Notes: generated from the sequence alone by a model not told the origin. A stretch of 64,000 nucleotides of DNA from UBA11403 sp963784615 (GCA_963784615.1 CAWASG010000002.1:124001-188000), one strand, 5' to 3'. Numbered from the stretch's first letter, positions 35,209 through 44,916 are shown. Numbers and translations are program-made.

Positions 35209-35920
35209 ACCCAAGCTTTTCTTAACGCAACGTTCGCAAGAAAAAGAGCTGATGGATATGGGCTCAGAATTCTATACTCAGTCGGAATACGTTGATTGCC
35301 TGGAAAAATTATTTGATGTGAATCTCCTGCTTGGCTTCTTTCACGGCACTAAACGTTTATTAAAACGATTTTCAAAAACATCAACGATATTGGATATCGG
35401 CTGCGGGGGTGGGTTGTTTTTATTGCATTTAAGTAAACATTTTCCTCACATGAGAATGCGGGGGGTGGATATTTCTACCGATGCTATTCATCTCGCACAG
35501 CAAAAACGGGTCTTTTGGCAACAAAGGCATTTTGCAAAATATGTTTCCTTTCAATTACAGCAACAACCAGATTTTGCTGCAATCAAACAGCGGTTTGACA
35601 TTCTTCTGGCAACGTTGGTTTTTCATCATGTCGACGAGGATGAGCTGGTCACTTTCCTGCAAGGGGCATATCAAAATGCAAAGCAAGCGGTGATTATTAA
35701 TGACTTGCATCGTCATTGGATAGCAGAATGGTTTTATGCATGCACAAGCCCGTTCCTGTTTCGCAATCGTTTGATAACGCATGACGGATTGATTTCTATT
35801 CGACGCGGCTTTACGCGCCGAGAGTTAACATTATTGTTACAAAAGGCAAATATTCAGAATTATGACATTAAGTGGTGTTTCCCTTTTCGCTGGCGCGTCA
35901 TCCTATGGAAGGTGCAATAA
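35198..35920 (+). CDS. Class I SAM-dependent methyltransferase
   Basis: 240 residues. SAM motif I LDIGCGGGLFLLHL (~66-79), acidic GVDIS, and post-motif LATLVFHHVDEDEL. Overlaps the polyketide synthase gene by 11 nt, so it probably methylates the polyketide product. The 3' end overlaps the convergent oxidoreductase gene by 23 nt. Confidence 0.85.
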   Translation: MLNKPKLFLTQRSQEKELMDMGSEFYTQSEYVDCLEKLFDVNLLLGFFHGTKRLLKRFSKTSTILDIGCGGGLFLLHLSKHFPHMRMRGVDISTDAIHLAQQKRVFWQQRHFAKYVSFQLQQQPDFAAIKQRFDILLATLVFHHVDEDELVTFLQGAYQNAKQAVIINDLHRHWIAEWFYACTSPFLFRNRLITHDGLISIRRGFTRRELTLLLQKANIQNYDIKWCFPFRWRVILWKVQ

Positions 35921-37091
35921 CGTCCTTTATTTTCCCACTTAATGCTGCTCCATAGGTCAGTAGGCTTGGAAATCGTTTGAATATCGGCAAGAGCAATTTC
36001 ACCAAATGAGGTCGTGTGGCCACTTGCGCAAATAGGGCGGCGGCGCGGATTCGATTTGCAAACTGCGCATGCCATTTTTTACTGTAGGCTTGACCGATTA
36101 CATCCAAACGCTGCCTTGTTAGGGTCTCTTTTTTTTCTGCAAGCAATATCTGAGAAAGCAGCCAGGATGATTGCATCGCTATACTGATGCCTTCAGCAAT
36201 AATAGGATGTGCCTCTCCAGCACTATTTCCAACATAAAATAAACCATCCGCATAACATGATCGTATTCCAGGTCGCAAGGGGCCTGCTGAGAGCCATGCT
36301 CCATCACGCTGTGCTTCTGAGAAGACAGCTTTGGCTTCTTTACTGGTTGAGAGAATATGATTGAATACGGCCTCGCCAGCTTGTAATCCTGGATTTTTCT
36401 TTCTGATGGTTTGCAACATATCGCGACGAATGCAACACGAGAGTGAGACTCTATCATGGTCGCTGTGGACCAGGCCGCCATAACCTCCGGGAAAAGACAA
36501 CAAGGGCATCAAATCAGGTTCGAGTAAGCAATGGAGAAAATGGGCCTTAAATGCCAATAGATCAGAGGGTCGATGCTGTTTACTTGAGGGATGAATGATA
36601 TCGCGTTCCCATGAGCCATTCGCCATGAAAACCATGCGTGCGGTTATCTCTGTTGATTGTCCCTCAGATGTGCCCGTGCAAGTGATATGTGTTTGATGAT
36701 CCACAAGACTGGATAGGCACCAGGGCTGTAATACGGTCGCGCCAGCGCGTTTTGCTTCTTCTAGTAAAACCGTATCAAGATGCTCACGTCCCAGCGCGCG
36801 CCCCCATTGCCCCAATGCATATCCTGTTGCTGGCATGGTCGCAGTTAATACGGTATCAGCGGCAAATAACCCAACACGCTTCACTTCAGGCCCCGCATTT
36901 GCGCTATAAAAATCCCGAATGCCCAGCTCATGGATCAATGGCAAGCTGGTAGCCGAGATAAATTCACCACAAACCTTACGACGTGGAAAAGCCTTTTTCT
37001 CAACAACCGCCACTTGCCAGCCGGCGCGGGCTAATAAAAGCGCCAAAGTCGCACCCGCAGGGCCTGCACCAATCACTATTGCATCAAACAT
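35898..37091 (-). CDS. FAD-dependent oxidoreductase (geranylgeranyl-reductase/hydroxylase type)
   Basis: 397 residues. N-terminal FAD Rossmann motif IVIGAGPAGATLALLLARAG (residues 5-24), VVEKKAFPRRKVCGE, and a later YVGNSAGEAHPIIAEGI motif (~285) that binds the FAD pyrophosphate in this family. Likely hydroxylates or reduces the type III PKS product. Three bp downstream of the unknown gene at 37095. Confidence 0.85.
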   Translation of the reverse strand: MFDAIVIGAGPAGATLALLLARAGWQVAVVEKKAFPRRKVCGEFISATSLPLIHELGIRDFYSANAGPEVKRVGLFAADTVLTATMPATGYALGQWGRALGREHLDTVLLEEAKRAGATVLQPWCLSSLVDHQTHITCTGTSEGQSTEITARMVFMANGSWERDIIHPSSKQHRPSDLLAFKAHFLHCLLEPDLMPLLSFPGGYGGLVHSDHDRVSLSCCIRRDMLQTIRKKNPGLQAGEAVFNHILSTSKEAKAVFSEAQRDGAWLSAGPLRPGIRSCYADGLFYVGNSAGEAHPIIAEGISIAMQSSWLLSQILLAEKKETLTRQRLDVIGQAYSKKWHAQFANRIRAAALFAQVATRPHLVKLLLPIFKRFPSLLTYGAALSGKIKDVIAPSIG

Positions 37092-37094
37092 TAT

Positions 37095-37766
37095 TTATAG
37101 CCTATGGTTTTGTTGGAGAGGCGACGGTAGGGCCTCCTCCAATTCAGCGGCGCTAAAATCGCGTCCAAGGTGATGAGTGAGGGCCTTAGCTGCAGCTTTG
37201 GGCGCATCTATCAATCCGTAATCGTTCAGGGCAATGGCTAATAGCGTGTTTTGGCCTAACGAAACGTGTAACGCTTCTGCTAACTCAGTTAACAATAGGT
37301 TACGCGGTTTTTCTGTCTCTGTTGCAATTGTTTTTAGTTTTGCAGTTAATCCTGGGGGGTTAACTGGCAAGTTTCGGCGCTCAAAAAAACCATATAAATA
37401 TTTTTGTAATCGATAAGCGCTCAGTGCTGCTTGTAACCGTTGAATGGGATTTACGAATTTTTGGTATTCCTTCACAAAGTTGTTACGTTCAATCTCGTCT
37501 GGAATTAAGAATCTCAATTTAGATGCATTCGCATCTAAAATGGTCCGGCGACACTCGTCAGTTAATTTGGACGATGACAATAAAGCTGAAAGCTGGTTTG
37601 CGGTTAAAATAAACGTTGTCCAATCAATTCCTGAGAGCACAGGCGCTATTTGTTCTTTCTGCAACTCATCGCTATCCACCAAACTTAGCAGTTGTTTGGC
37701 GTTTTGAATAAAATAAGTTGTGTTTTCTTGAATAGATGATTCAATGACCTCAGCTCGAGCTTGCAT
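37095..37766 (-). CDS. Hypothetical helical protein (223 aa) next to the oxidoreductase
   Basis: All-helical, no signal peptide or TM segment; no family recognised. Begins MQARAEVIESSIQENTTYF and ends with FSAAELEEALPSPLQQNHRL. Co-transcribed with the FAD oxidoreductase (3-nt gap), so it may belong to the polyketide pathway, but nothing in the sequence shows how. Confidence 0.55.
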   Translation of the reverse strand: MQARAEVIESSIQENTTYFIQNAKQLLSLVDSDELQKEQIAPVLSGIDWTTFILTANQLSALLSSSKLTDECRRTILDANASKLRFLIPDEIERNNFVKEYQKFVNPIQRLQAALSAYRLQKYLYGFFERRNLPVNPPGLTAKLKTIATETEKPRNLLLTELAEALHVSLGQNTLLAIALNDYGLIDAPKAAAKALTHHLGRDFSAAELEEALPSPLQQNHRL

Positions 37767-37901
37767 ATCAATTTCTCCTTAAATCCATTGGATGAGAACA
37801 GGGAATCTTTCCGTCTTTGCCTACAAAAATTGATGTGACTTCTCATGAGCATAGCATAAACTTTTTTAAGTAACAGCCTACAACCTTCCGCCGCAGGGTA
37901 A

Positions 37902-37985
37902 CCGCACCTTATGCTAGAAATTAAGGCGATCCGACCGAGCCGCGCGCGTTAGCAAGCGTTCACTGAAGGTACGTTTGAACCATTC
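37902..37985. mobile_element. Degenerate MITE related to ISAs1 ends (copy 1)
   Basis: CAGGGTAACCGCACCTTATG...AGGTACGTTTGAACC. Same family as 44165-44261, but the right end is decayed. Confidence 0.6.
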
Positions 37986-38051
37986 GATATTTATTGTAAC
38001 TCCCCCAGGTTGTGAATAAGTTTCGTGTTTTTACAAATCTTATAGAGAAAA

Positions 38052-38155
38052 CGTCATCCTGAGCGCGTCTTTTTGCGCGAAGGATCTCCCGACAACTAGT
38101 TAAATCTATAACATTCAGGAGATCCTTCGCGCAAAAAGACGCGCTCAGGATGACG
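38052..38155. repeat. Perfect 38-bp inverted repeat before the ABC transporter gene
   Basis: Arms 38052-38089 and 38118-38155 (CGTCATCCTGAGCGCGTC...), spacer 28 nt. Each arm contains a small hairpin GCGCGTCTTTTTGCGCG. A single arm recurs at 44571-44608 beside a GIY-YIG gene. Preceded by GTAACTCCCCCAGG. Confidence 0.88.
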
Positions 38156-38322
38156 TAGCTTGGGCGTTACTATTTATTTTGTTTGTTAGCCCGGCGAATG
38201 CTTGCTTGATCCTTATGTGGGCACCAAGGTATAATTGTTGTCTCATGGTGATTCATAAAAGACAATTCCAGCCAATTTTTTTTGAAAACCTCATCATCTA
38301 AGTTAAGCAAGGAATTCAAAAC

Positions 38323-40101
38323 ATGTTGTACAAGCTTGCGAAAGAATACTTTATCGACTCCGAAGAGCGATTCTATGCTTGGTTGCTTCTCCTTGGTGTG
38401 ATCCTTGGGGTGGTCGCATTGGTTGTTATCAACGTGATGTTTGCTAGTTGGTCTGTTGGTTTTTGGACTGCACTGAGTTCAATGAGCTACCCGCTCTATA
38501 TGGAAAGTTTAAAATCATTACTTGTTTTAACTATTAGTTATGTTGGCGCTAATATTTTTAAAGAGTATCTTCTTGGACTCCTTAAAATAGAGTGGCGCGA
38601 ATGGCTAACAGAAACGTTAACCTCTAAATTTGTTTCACAGGAGCCAAATAACTATTTGGAATTAGAACGACATCCGTCTCAAATTGATAATCCATCGCAA
38701 CGTATTCAAGAAGATGTGCCCAATTTTGTCGATCAATCATTAAAACTGGGTATCGACTTTCTACAATCAGCAATAACGTTGGTAACCTTTATTGCAAGTT
38801 TATGGGTCATTGGTGGTGCGGCCACGTTCGCTGTTTTTGGCGCGACCATTATCATTCCTGGTTATTTGGTTTGGGTTGCTATTCTGTTTGCAGGATTATC
38901 GGGTTTAGTCACTCATTTAATCGGCGGCGATTTAGTGGGGCTCTCTGATCAACGGCAAGGTCTTGAGGCTGACTTTCGCGGCGATATCGCCTTATTGAGT
39001 AATAATGCGGAAAGTGTTGCCCAAGATCGTGGAGAAGATTATTTTAAACAATCATTAATGGGTAAATTAGGTCAAATTTGCAGAAACGCATATGACATCC
39101 TTAATATAAACATAGGCATCACAGCATTTAATAGTTTTATTGAACAAATTGGATCTATTTTCCCTTACCTTGTTGCTGCTCCATTGTATTTTGCGAAACA
39201 AACATCCTTAGGACAACTCATGGAAATTGGATTTTCGTTTGGACAAATTCAATCGTCATTAAGTTGGTTTAGTAATTCATATCAACACCTTGCTCGTTAT
39301 GGCGCTATCGTTAATCGTTTAAATGTTCTGCAGAACACGATGGAGGATGACGGTTTGGTCACTACATCGAGAGCTATCGTCGTTCAAGAGAATGACACGA
39401 ATGCGCTAAGCATTCGAAATCTCAATATACTAGAGCCCTCAACCACGGCCTCGATTATGCGTGAATTAAATTTAACCTTTCGACAAGGTGAGAATACCAT
39501 CATTAAAGCTCGTTCAGGGTTAGGAAAAAGTACTTTATATAAAGCTATAGCTGGAACATGGAAATATGGTAACGGAGATGTGTTTACTCCAAACGGAGAG
39601 GGAATGTACTTTGTGCCACAAAGACCTGTTCTACGAAATGATACGCTAAAAGCGGTTTTGGCTTACCCCGATCCTGAAAATATGTATACGCATGAACAAT
39701 ACATTGAGATCATGCAGGCGATAGGGGATATGGATCAATTTATTGCTAAGCTAGACACAAAAGCCTCATGGTCGAAGACGTTTTCGCAAGGACAACAACA
39801 AAGAATCGCTTTTGCACGCGCTCTACTGAAGCAGCCAAAGTGGTTGTTTTTAGATGAGGCAACTTCTTCGCTCGATGAAGATACTGAACATCGCATGTAT
39901 AGCCTAGTAAGAGATCGATTAAAAACGACGACATTTATTAGCATCGGCCATCGATCGACTATCGACCAACATCACAATAGAGTCCTCATATTTGATGCAG
40001 ACGACCAAAAAAGAGTAACAGCACGAGATGCACATGGTTTTTTTTTACCGAGTTCAACAGCTGCCAATGATGAGGGAATAATGCGAGTTCCAAGCGCTTA
40101 A
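38323..40101 (+). CDS. ABC transporter, fused membrane and ATPase domains (SbmA/YddA-like, ABC_membrane_2)
   Basis: 592 residues. N-terminal half has about six TM helices; the EEFYAW-like N-terminus (EERFYAWLLLLGV) and NPSQRIQEDV match the ABCD/SbmA-BacA type. C-terminal ATPase: Walker A around residue 396 (ARSGLGKST), signature FSQGQQQRIAFARALL (~487), Walker B WLFLDEATSSLDE (~507), and a switch His. Family members move peptides, vitamins or very-long-chain acyl compounds. Substrate here unknown. Confidence 0.85.
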   Translation: MLYKLAKEYFIDSEERFYAWLLLLGVILGVVALVVINVMFASWSVGFWTALSSMSYPLYMESLKSLLVLTISYVGANIFKEYLLGLLKIEWREWLTETLTSKFVSQEPNNYLELERHPSQIDNPSQRIQEDVPNFVDQSLKLGIDFLQSAITLVTFIASLWVIGGAATFAVFGATIIIPGYLVWVAILFAGLSGLVTHLIGGDLVGLSDQRQGLEADFRGDIALLSNNAESVAQDRGEDYFKQSLMGKLGQICRNAYDILNINIGITAFNSFIEQIGSIFPYLVAAPLYFAKQTSLGQLMEIGFSFGQIQSSLSWFSNSYQHLARYGAIVNRLNVLQNTMEDDGLVTTSRAIVVQENDTNALSIRNLNILEPSTTASIMRELNLTFRQGENTIIKARSGLGKSTLYKAIAGTWKYGNGDVFTPNGEGMYFVPQRPVLRNDTLKAVLAYPDPENMYTHEQYIEIMQAIGDMDQFIAKLDTKASWSKTFSQGQQQRIAFARALLKQPKWLFLDEATSSLDEDTEHRMYSLVRDRLKTTTFISIGHRSTIDQHHNRVLIFDADDQKRVTARDAHGFFLPSSTAANDEGIMRVPSA

Positions 40102-40251
40102 CCGAGTTTTTGAATAAGCGCTTTCAGCGAATGGGTTACTCTGCCTGCCATTGTCCAATCAAAACCATATCAAAGGACTGATTAAATTAGATGATTATGG
40201 TATAGTTATACAGCATAGAGCAGCTTTGATTTAATAAGAAGGCCATTAGTT

Positions 40252-41973
40252 TTGATTTTTTGTGTGTTATTTAATAAGAAAAATTCATTTTTTGTGTTTC
40301 TTATTTCGGTTTGTTTTTTTTGGAGTATTTCTTCATTTGCCTCTCCCCAAAAAAACGCTTCGTGGTTTATTAATGGTATCCACGGCCCACTTCTTGAGAA
40401 TGTTAATAAACGTTTAACCGAATTAAAAAAATTCAAATCCCCCGGTGAGATTACGCCAGAAGAATTAACACAAAATACTTTAAAAGCGCTTGAACCTTTA
40501 GGATACTTTGAGCCCAAAGTGGAAGTGTCTTTCAATGGAGGACACCCCGTTATTTTTATCCAGCCGGGTAGGCAAATCAGAATTTCTCATATTAATGTTC
40601 AGTGGACAGGCGATGGGGAAAACGAAGCTAAGCTAAAGAAAATCATTTACCCATTACCTTTTCACATAGGCGATCCGCTGATCACGGATACCTATACTCA
40701 ATTAAAACAAAAGATGGTTAATGGTGCTGAACGGTTAGGTTACCTACGTGGTTCTTTTACCAAAGCAGAGGTTTTGGTTGATAAAGAGTCATCGACGGCA
40801 CAAATCACGCTTATTTATGACACAGGAGCGGTGTATTATTTTGGTCGGGTGGAATTTGATCCCACCTATATTAAGCCTGAGTTACTGCGTAAATATATTA
40901 CATTTCATCCTGGCCAATCTTATTCTACAAAAGAATTAATTCAATTTAATAATACCCTCTCAGATAGCGGTTACTTTAACTCGGTAGTAGCAAAACCTAA
41001 CATGACGGATAGTCAAGAGATTCCTATTTCTGTTCATTTAGAGCCTGTTCCTAAATATTCTTATACCTTTGGCGGGGGATATGGAACTGATACAGGGATT
41101 AGGGGTAGGGCAGGGTTTCATGTGATCCCTGTTAATCCTGGTGGGGATCAATTTCATTTATTAGCTCAAGGATCGATGATCCAAAATGCGATTCAAGCTC
41201 AATATCTAATTCCAGGAAGAAATCCAATAACAGATCAATATAATATTACCGGAAATTATTCTAATCTAAATTATAGCGCGGGCAATTCCAATGCTTTCCA
41301 GTTGTCCTTTGCGCAAGAATATAAAACCGCCCCATTTAATCGGACATTGTCCATCAACGGTCTTTTTGAGAAATTTCATTATAAAGCTCAACCAGATAAC
41401 AGCACTTTTGTCCCTTATCCGAAGGCTAAGTTGGCTTGGACTAAGCGAGATAACCTAACGTTTTCTCCTTCCGGATATCATATTACGCTTAACGGATTGG
41501 GCGCTATCCGCGCATGGGGATCAGATATTAATTTTGTGCAAACCTCTCTAGATATTAAAGCCGCTTATATGATCGATGTTTTAAGATTACGCCTTTATGG
41601 TCATGCCCTTCAAGGGATCACTGTAACCAAAAATATCAAAGAGCTCCCCCTGTCATTAGCCATGCTATTAGGCGGACCTGATAATCTAAAAGGGTACACT
41701 TACAACTCATTGGGACCCGGAAGAACGCTTTCCTATGCAGGGTTGGAATTGCAAAAAGAAATCATAGAAAATTTTTACGTGGTGGGGTTTTATGATATCG
41801 GAGATGTATATAATCCTACCCCACAAGCCATAAAACACGATGTAGGTGCGGGGCTTATGTGGGTGTCTCCTTTAGGCCCGATAAAAATAGGCTTAGCGCA
41901 ACCAATCAATCAAAGATTCGAACGCACTACCCCAAGACCGCAATTAGTCATTACCATGGGACCTAGCTTATGA
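40252..41973 (+). CDS. tamA: Translocation and assembly module TamA (Omp85)
   Basis: 573 residues from a TTG start with AAGAAGG upstream; a GTG at 40264 is an alternative. Signal peptide (SISSFASP), three POTRA domains (~25-265), barrel with the family motif KGYTYNSLGPG. With TamB it forms an envelope-spanning complex used in outer-membrane protein assembly and lipid transport. Overlaps tamB by 4 nt (ATGA). Confidence 0.9.
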   Translation: MIFCVLFNKKNSFFVFLISVCFFWSISSFASPQKNASWFINGIHGPLLENVNKRLTELKKFKSPGEITPEELTQNTLKALEPLGYFEPKVEVSFNGGHPVIFIQPGRQIRISHINVQWTGDGENEAKLKKIIYPLPFHIGDPLITDTYTQLKQKMVNGAERLGYLRGSFTKAEVLVDKESSTAQITLIYDTGAVYYFGRVEFDPTYIKPELLRKYITFHPGQSYSTKELIQFNNTLSDSGYFNSVVAKPNMTDSQEIPISVHLEPVPKYSYTFGGGYGTDTGIRGRAGFHVIPVNPGGDQFHLLAQGSMIQNAIQAQYLIPGRNPITDQYNITGNYSNLNYSAGNSNAFQLSFAQEYKTAPFNRTLSINGLFEKFHYKAQPDNSTFVPYPKAKLAWTKRDNLTFSPSGYHITLNGLGAIRAWGSDINFVQTSLDIKAAYMIDVLRLRLYGHALQGITVTKNIKELPLSLAMLLGGPDNLKGYTYNSLGPGRTLSYAGLELQKEIIENFYVVGFYDIGDVYNPTPQAIKHDVGAGLMWVSPLGPIKIGLAQPINQRFERTTPRPQLVITMGPSL

Positions 41974-44120
41974 AGAAACGCATTAAAAGATTAGGTTTAA
42001 ACCTCATTTTAATGACTATTTTATTAAGCTCTGCTTTCTTATGGGGCGTTGGAACCACTTCAGGCCTTGTGGCTCTCGCTCAACTCACTTCGCTATTGAT
42101 GCCGAATGTTCAGGTGGAAAAACCACAAGGTCGGTTATTAGATCAATTTACCATCGCTCGTTTAAAGTATAAAAAAACACCCATGGAAATAGAAATCAGA
42201 GATTTAGACGTCAATTGGCATCTACTGACTTTTATTTTGCACCATTCTCTACCCATCCAAGAACTGACAGCAAATAAGGTAATCATAAAGCAAAATGGCG
42301 CTACTCACATCCTCAATCGCCTCTATCTACGAGGCATAGGTTCTCCTAAAAAAATTGAGGTCAGTATTTTCAAAGTTGACTTCCTCGAGCATACCATCAA
42401 GGGCGAACTTCAATTGAAACCAAGGTGGCCCTACACTGTTTCCACCAAAGTTAAAATTAACCCAGCTGTGAATTTGTCTAAAGATAAAACATTGGAAGGT
42501 GAAGCGTTTTTTACCGGTGATGCGACCGCCTGGCAGGGATCTGGAGAGTTTCATGGCATTGCTGACTTATCTATACAAGCTAAAGGGCAAATAAAAGATT
42601 CAACCCACGGTTTTTTTACACTGACGATTAGCCCTGGCCATTTTACAATGCCTGAAAATAGCATGTTAAAGACCATGGCATTTTTGGGCGGGCAGATTCA
42701 TACAAGCCTTACGCCAAATGCACTCCAGAGCAACGGTAGCTTAGCCATAGATCCTCAGAAGACAATGACAGTCAATTTTAAACTGCCACGATTTAATTTA
42801 GCTAACGGCCTCACGCCCCATCAATCGTTACAAACAGAAGTTAATCTATTCATCAATTCGCTAGATTTTCTGAATGGTTATCCGGACATTAAAAATCCAA
42901 AGGGACAAATAAGTGCGACATTAAACTCAAAGGGTCGCATATTTAATCAGCATTTTATTGGGAAGCTCATATTAGAAAAGGCGAGTGTAGAGATTTCTTC
43001 TCTAGGGCTTCATTTAAATCCCATCAATTTTACCTTCATCTCAAAAGAAAATGATTGGCAAGCTGCAGGGGGAATGACCTCTTTAGGTGAAACCATTAAG
43101 GTGAGTGGCCAAGGAAAAATCAGTCCTGAACCACACGGGGAACTCAATTTAATCGGGAATAATGTTCGAATTATCAATACGAAAGAGTATCAAATTAAAA
43201 TTTCACCTCAACTCAACTTGAAACTTTCTCCCTCATCTTTAAACCTATCTGGTGTTGTCAAAATACCATACGGCATGATTAAGCCTATTGTATTCACAGA
43301 AAGCAGTACCTTACCGGATGATGTCATTGTAAATACTAAAGACAAACCTAAAAAAGATCCGTTTAATATTAATATGGATATTGATGTGTCCCTTCAAGAT
43401 AAGGTCACCTTGGATTATGATGGGATTAAAGCGGACCTCGTTGGCAATATGCATATCACGCAAGGCTCACTGGGCGCTATTCTCGGTACAGGTGATATTT
43501 CACTCAAAAATGGAACCTATCAAGCGTATGGTCAAGATTTAAAAATTAAACAAGGACATCTTATTTTTACCAGCGATTTAGTGAATCCGGGGATCAATTT
43601 GAGAGCAGGAAAATATGTGAACACTGCGACTAGCAAGTTTACTTCAGGATTAACTCGTAGGGTTAACGTAGGCGTGGAAGTAACTGGGATGTTATCCGCG
43701 CCTACCATTAATTTATATTCCAACCCTTCGACATTTTCACAAACTGACATCCTATCGCTGCTTGTCATTGGTCGACCTGCAAATCAATTAGATGACGCTG
43801 GGGGCCAATTATTAGTAACCGCATTATCATCCGTAGTGAAAAGCAAAAACAGTGATCAAATGCAGATACTCAATCAGTTACAAAAAAAAATCGGAGTGGA
43901 TCTGGATTTTAAAAATATCGATAATAAAAAACAGGCGGTTATTGGTAAAGCCTTAACTGAGCGGATCTATGTCAATTATACGGTGGGTTTATCCCAATCA
44001 GATCCAAACGTATTAACCCTAAAATATTTACTCACCAAATTTTTTAGCATTCAACTTAGCAGTAGCGAATCAAATAGTGGCATTGATTTATTATACGATG
44101 CGGAGATAACGCCCGATTAG
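41970..44120 (+). CDS. tamB: TamB-like inner-membrane partner (AsmA-like/DUF490)
   Basis: 716 residues, clearly shorter than E. coli TamB (about 1260). N-terminal anchor (LILMTILLSSAFLWGVG), repetitive beta-helical groove, and a conserved C-terminal DUF490 domain (QGHLIFTSDLVNPGINLRAG; FSQTDILSLLVIGRP). The short length suggests a shorter groove, similar to other Legionellales-type proteins. No frameshift seen. Confidence 0.87.
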   Translation: MKKRIKRLGLNLILMTILLSSAFLWGVGTTSGLVALAQLTSLLMPNVQVEKPQGRLLDQFTIARLKYKKTPMEIEIRDLDVNWHLLTFILHHSLPIQELTANKVIIKQNGATHILNRLYLRGIGSPKKIEVSIFKVDFLEHTIKGELQLKPRWPYTVSTKVKINPAVNLSKDKTLEGEAFFTGDATAWQGSGEFHGIADLSIQAKGQIKDSTHGFFTLTISPGHFTMPENSMLKTMAFLGGQIHTSLTPNALQSNGSLAIDPQKTMTVNFKLPRFNLANGLTPHQSLQTEVNLFINSLDFLNGYPDIKNPKGQISATLNSKGRIFNQHFIGKLILEKASVEISSLGLHLNPINFTFISKENDWQAAGGMTSLGETIKVSGQGKISPEPHGELNLIGNNVRIINTKEYQIKISPQLNLKLSPSSLNLSGVVKIPYGMIKPIVFTESSTLPDDVIVNTKDKPKKDPFNINMDIDVSLQDKVTLDYDGIKADLVGNMHITQGSLGAILGTGDISLKNGTYQAYGQDLKIKQGHLIFTSDLVNPGINLRAGKYVNTATSKFTSGLTRRVNVGVEVTGMLSAPTINLYSNPSTFSQTDILSLLVIGRPANQLDDAGGQLLVTALSSVVKSKNSDQMQILNQLQKKIGVDLDFKNIDNKKQAVIGKALTERIYVNYTVGLSQSDPNVLTLKYLLTKFFSIQLSSSESNSGIDLLYDAEITPD

Positions 44121-44164
44121 GGACCATTAGCATCTGAATCATAATTTGAATAAACACCAAAGAT

Positions 44165-44261
44165 CAGGGTAACCGCATCTTATGCTAGAAATTAAGACGA
44201 TCCGTCCGGGCGGCGCGCGTCTCGGTCAATTCGCGCTCAGATAGTTTAGGTGCGTTTGCCC
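44165..44261. mobile_element. 97-bp MITE with ISAs1-like termini (copy 2)
   Basis: Starts CAGGGTAACCGCATCTTATG and ends AGGTGCGTTTGCCCTG. These pair as terminal inverted repeats and match the IS end CAGGGCAAACGCATCTTAAA at 45020, beside the ISAs1 transposase. Confidence 0.75.
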
Positions 44262-44276
44262 TGCAGCAAAGATATT

Positions 44277-44364
44277 GTAAGCGGTTAATTAACCGCTTAC
44301 CATTCTAATGGATGAGATGGGGGTGGAACTCCTGCGTCACTGCGGAGGAGATGCAGTGACGCAG
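44277..44364. repeat. Two palindromes after tamB
   Basis: 44277-44300 is a perfect 24-bp palindrome (GTAAGCGGTTAA and its complement). 44332-44342/44354-44364 form CTGCGTCACTG...CAGTGACGCAG, the same repeat as 53803-53838 in the conjugative element. Confidence 0.8.
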
Positions 44365-44371
44365 AAGTAAA

Positions 44372-44530
44372 GTGGACCCCACACAAATTAACAGCTGGAA
44401 AAAGCAGTTATTGGAGGAAAGTAAAAATTTATTTTCCGGGAAAAATGATAAAGACAAGGAGTCTTTAACGCAAGAGCGCGATCGCCTTTACATGCATATT
44501 TCATTAGTAAAATCTGGTTCTGAAAATTGA
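44372..44530 (+). pseudogene. IS3-family OrfA remnant
   Basis: 52 codons in one frame reading VDPTQINSWKKQLLEESKNL and ending HISLVKSGSEN-stop: the middle and end of an IS3 OrfA (hPTQIxxWKxxLLE pattern). No start, no OrfB. Confidence 0.7.
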
Positions 44531-44570
44531 TTCTCTTTGTTTATCATCTACTTTCGTAACTCCCCAGGTA

Positions 44571-44608
44571 CGTCATCCAGCGCGCGTCTTTTTGCGCGAA
44601 GGATCTCC
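44571..44608. repeat. Single arm of the 38-bp repeat beside a GIY-YIG gene
   Basis: Matches 38052-38089 with two mismatches, and again follows GTAACTCCCCAGGTA. Lies 17 bp from the GIY-YIG stop codon. Confidence 0.85.
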
Positions 44609-44625
44609 TAGTCGTGGCACCGTCT

Positions 44626-44916
44626 CTAACATATCGACTGGTATAAATCTTTCCATTCAGAATTGAATGTATTAACGAGGTCATTTTTCTTTTTTCGTGA
44701 CCATCCCTTAATTTTTTTCTCTCGCGCAATGGCAACGACTATGTTGTCACATGCCTCATAATATACTAGGCGATCCACGTTATATTTTTGCGTAAATCCT
44801 TTTACCAATTTATTCTTGTGTTCGTAAATGCGACGTATCAAATCACTAGTGACGCCAACATATAGTACATTGTTGTGTGTGTTTGCTACAAAATATACGT
44901 ACGATTCGGTATGCAT
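44626..44916 (-). CDS. Small GIY-YIG nuclease domain protein (first copy)
   Basis: 96 residues from ATG 44916 (AAGGAA ribosome-binding site; a longer frame upstream is not needed). SYVYFVANTHNNVLYVGVTS carries the GIY-YIG core in YVY/YVG form, with Arg in SDLIRRIYEHK, then EREKKIKGW-like AIAREKKIKGWSRKKK. Single-domain members are common and of unknown function. It lies beside a palindromic repeat on one side and an ISAs1 insertion on the other. Confidence 0.85.
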   Translation of the reverse strand: MHTESYVYFVANTHNNVLYVGVTSDLIRRIYEHKNKLVKGFTQKYNVDRLVYYEACDNIVVAIAREKKIKGWSRKKKNDLVNTFNSEWKDLYQSIC

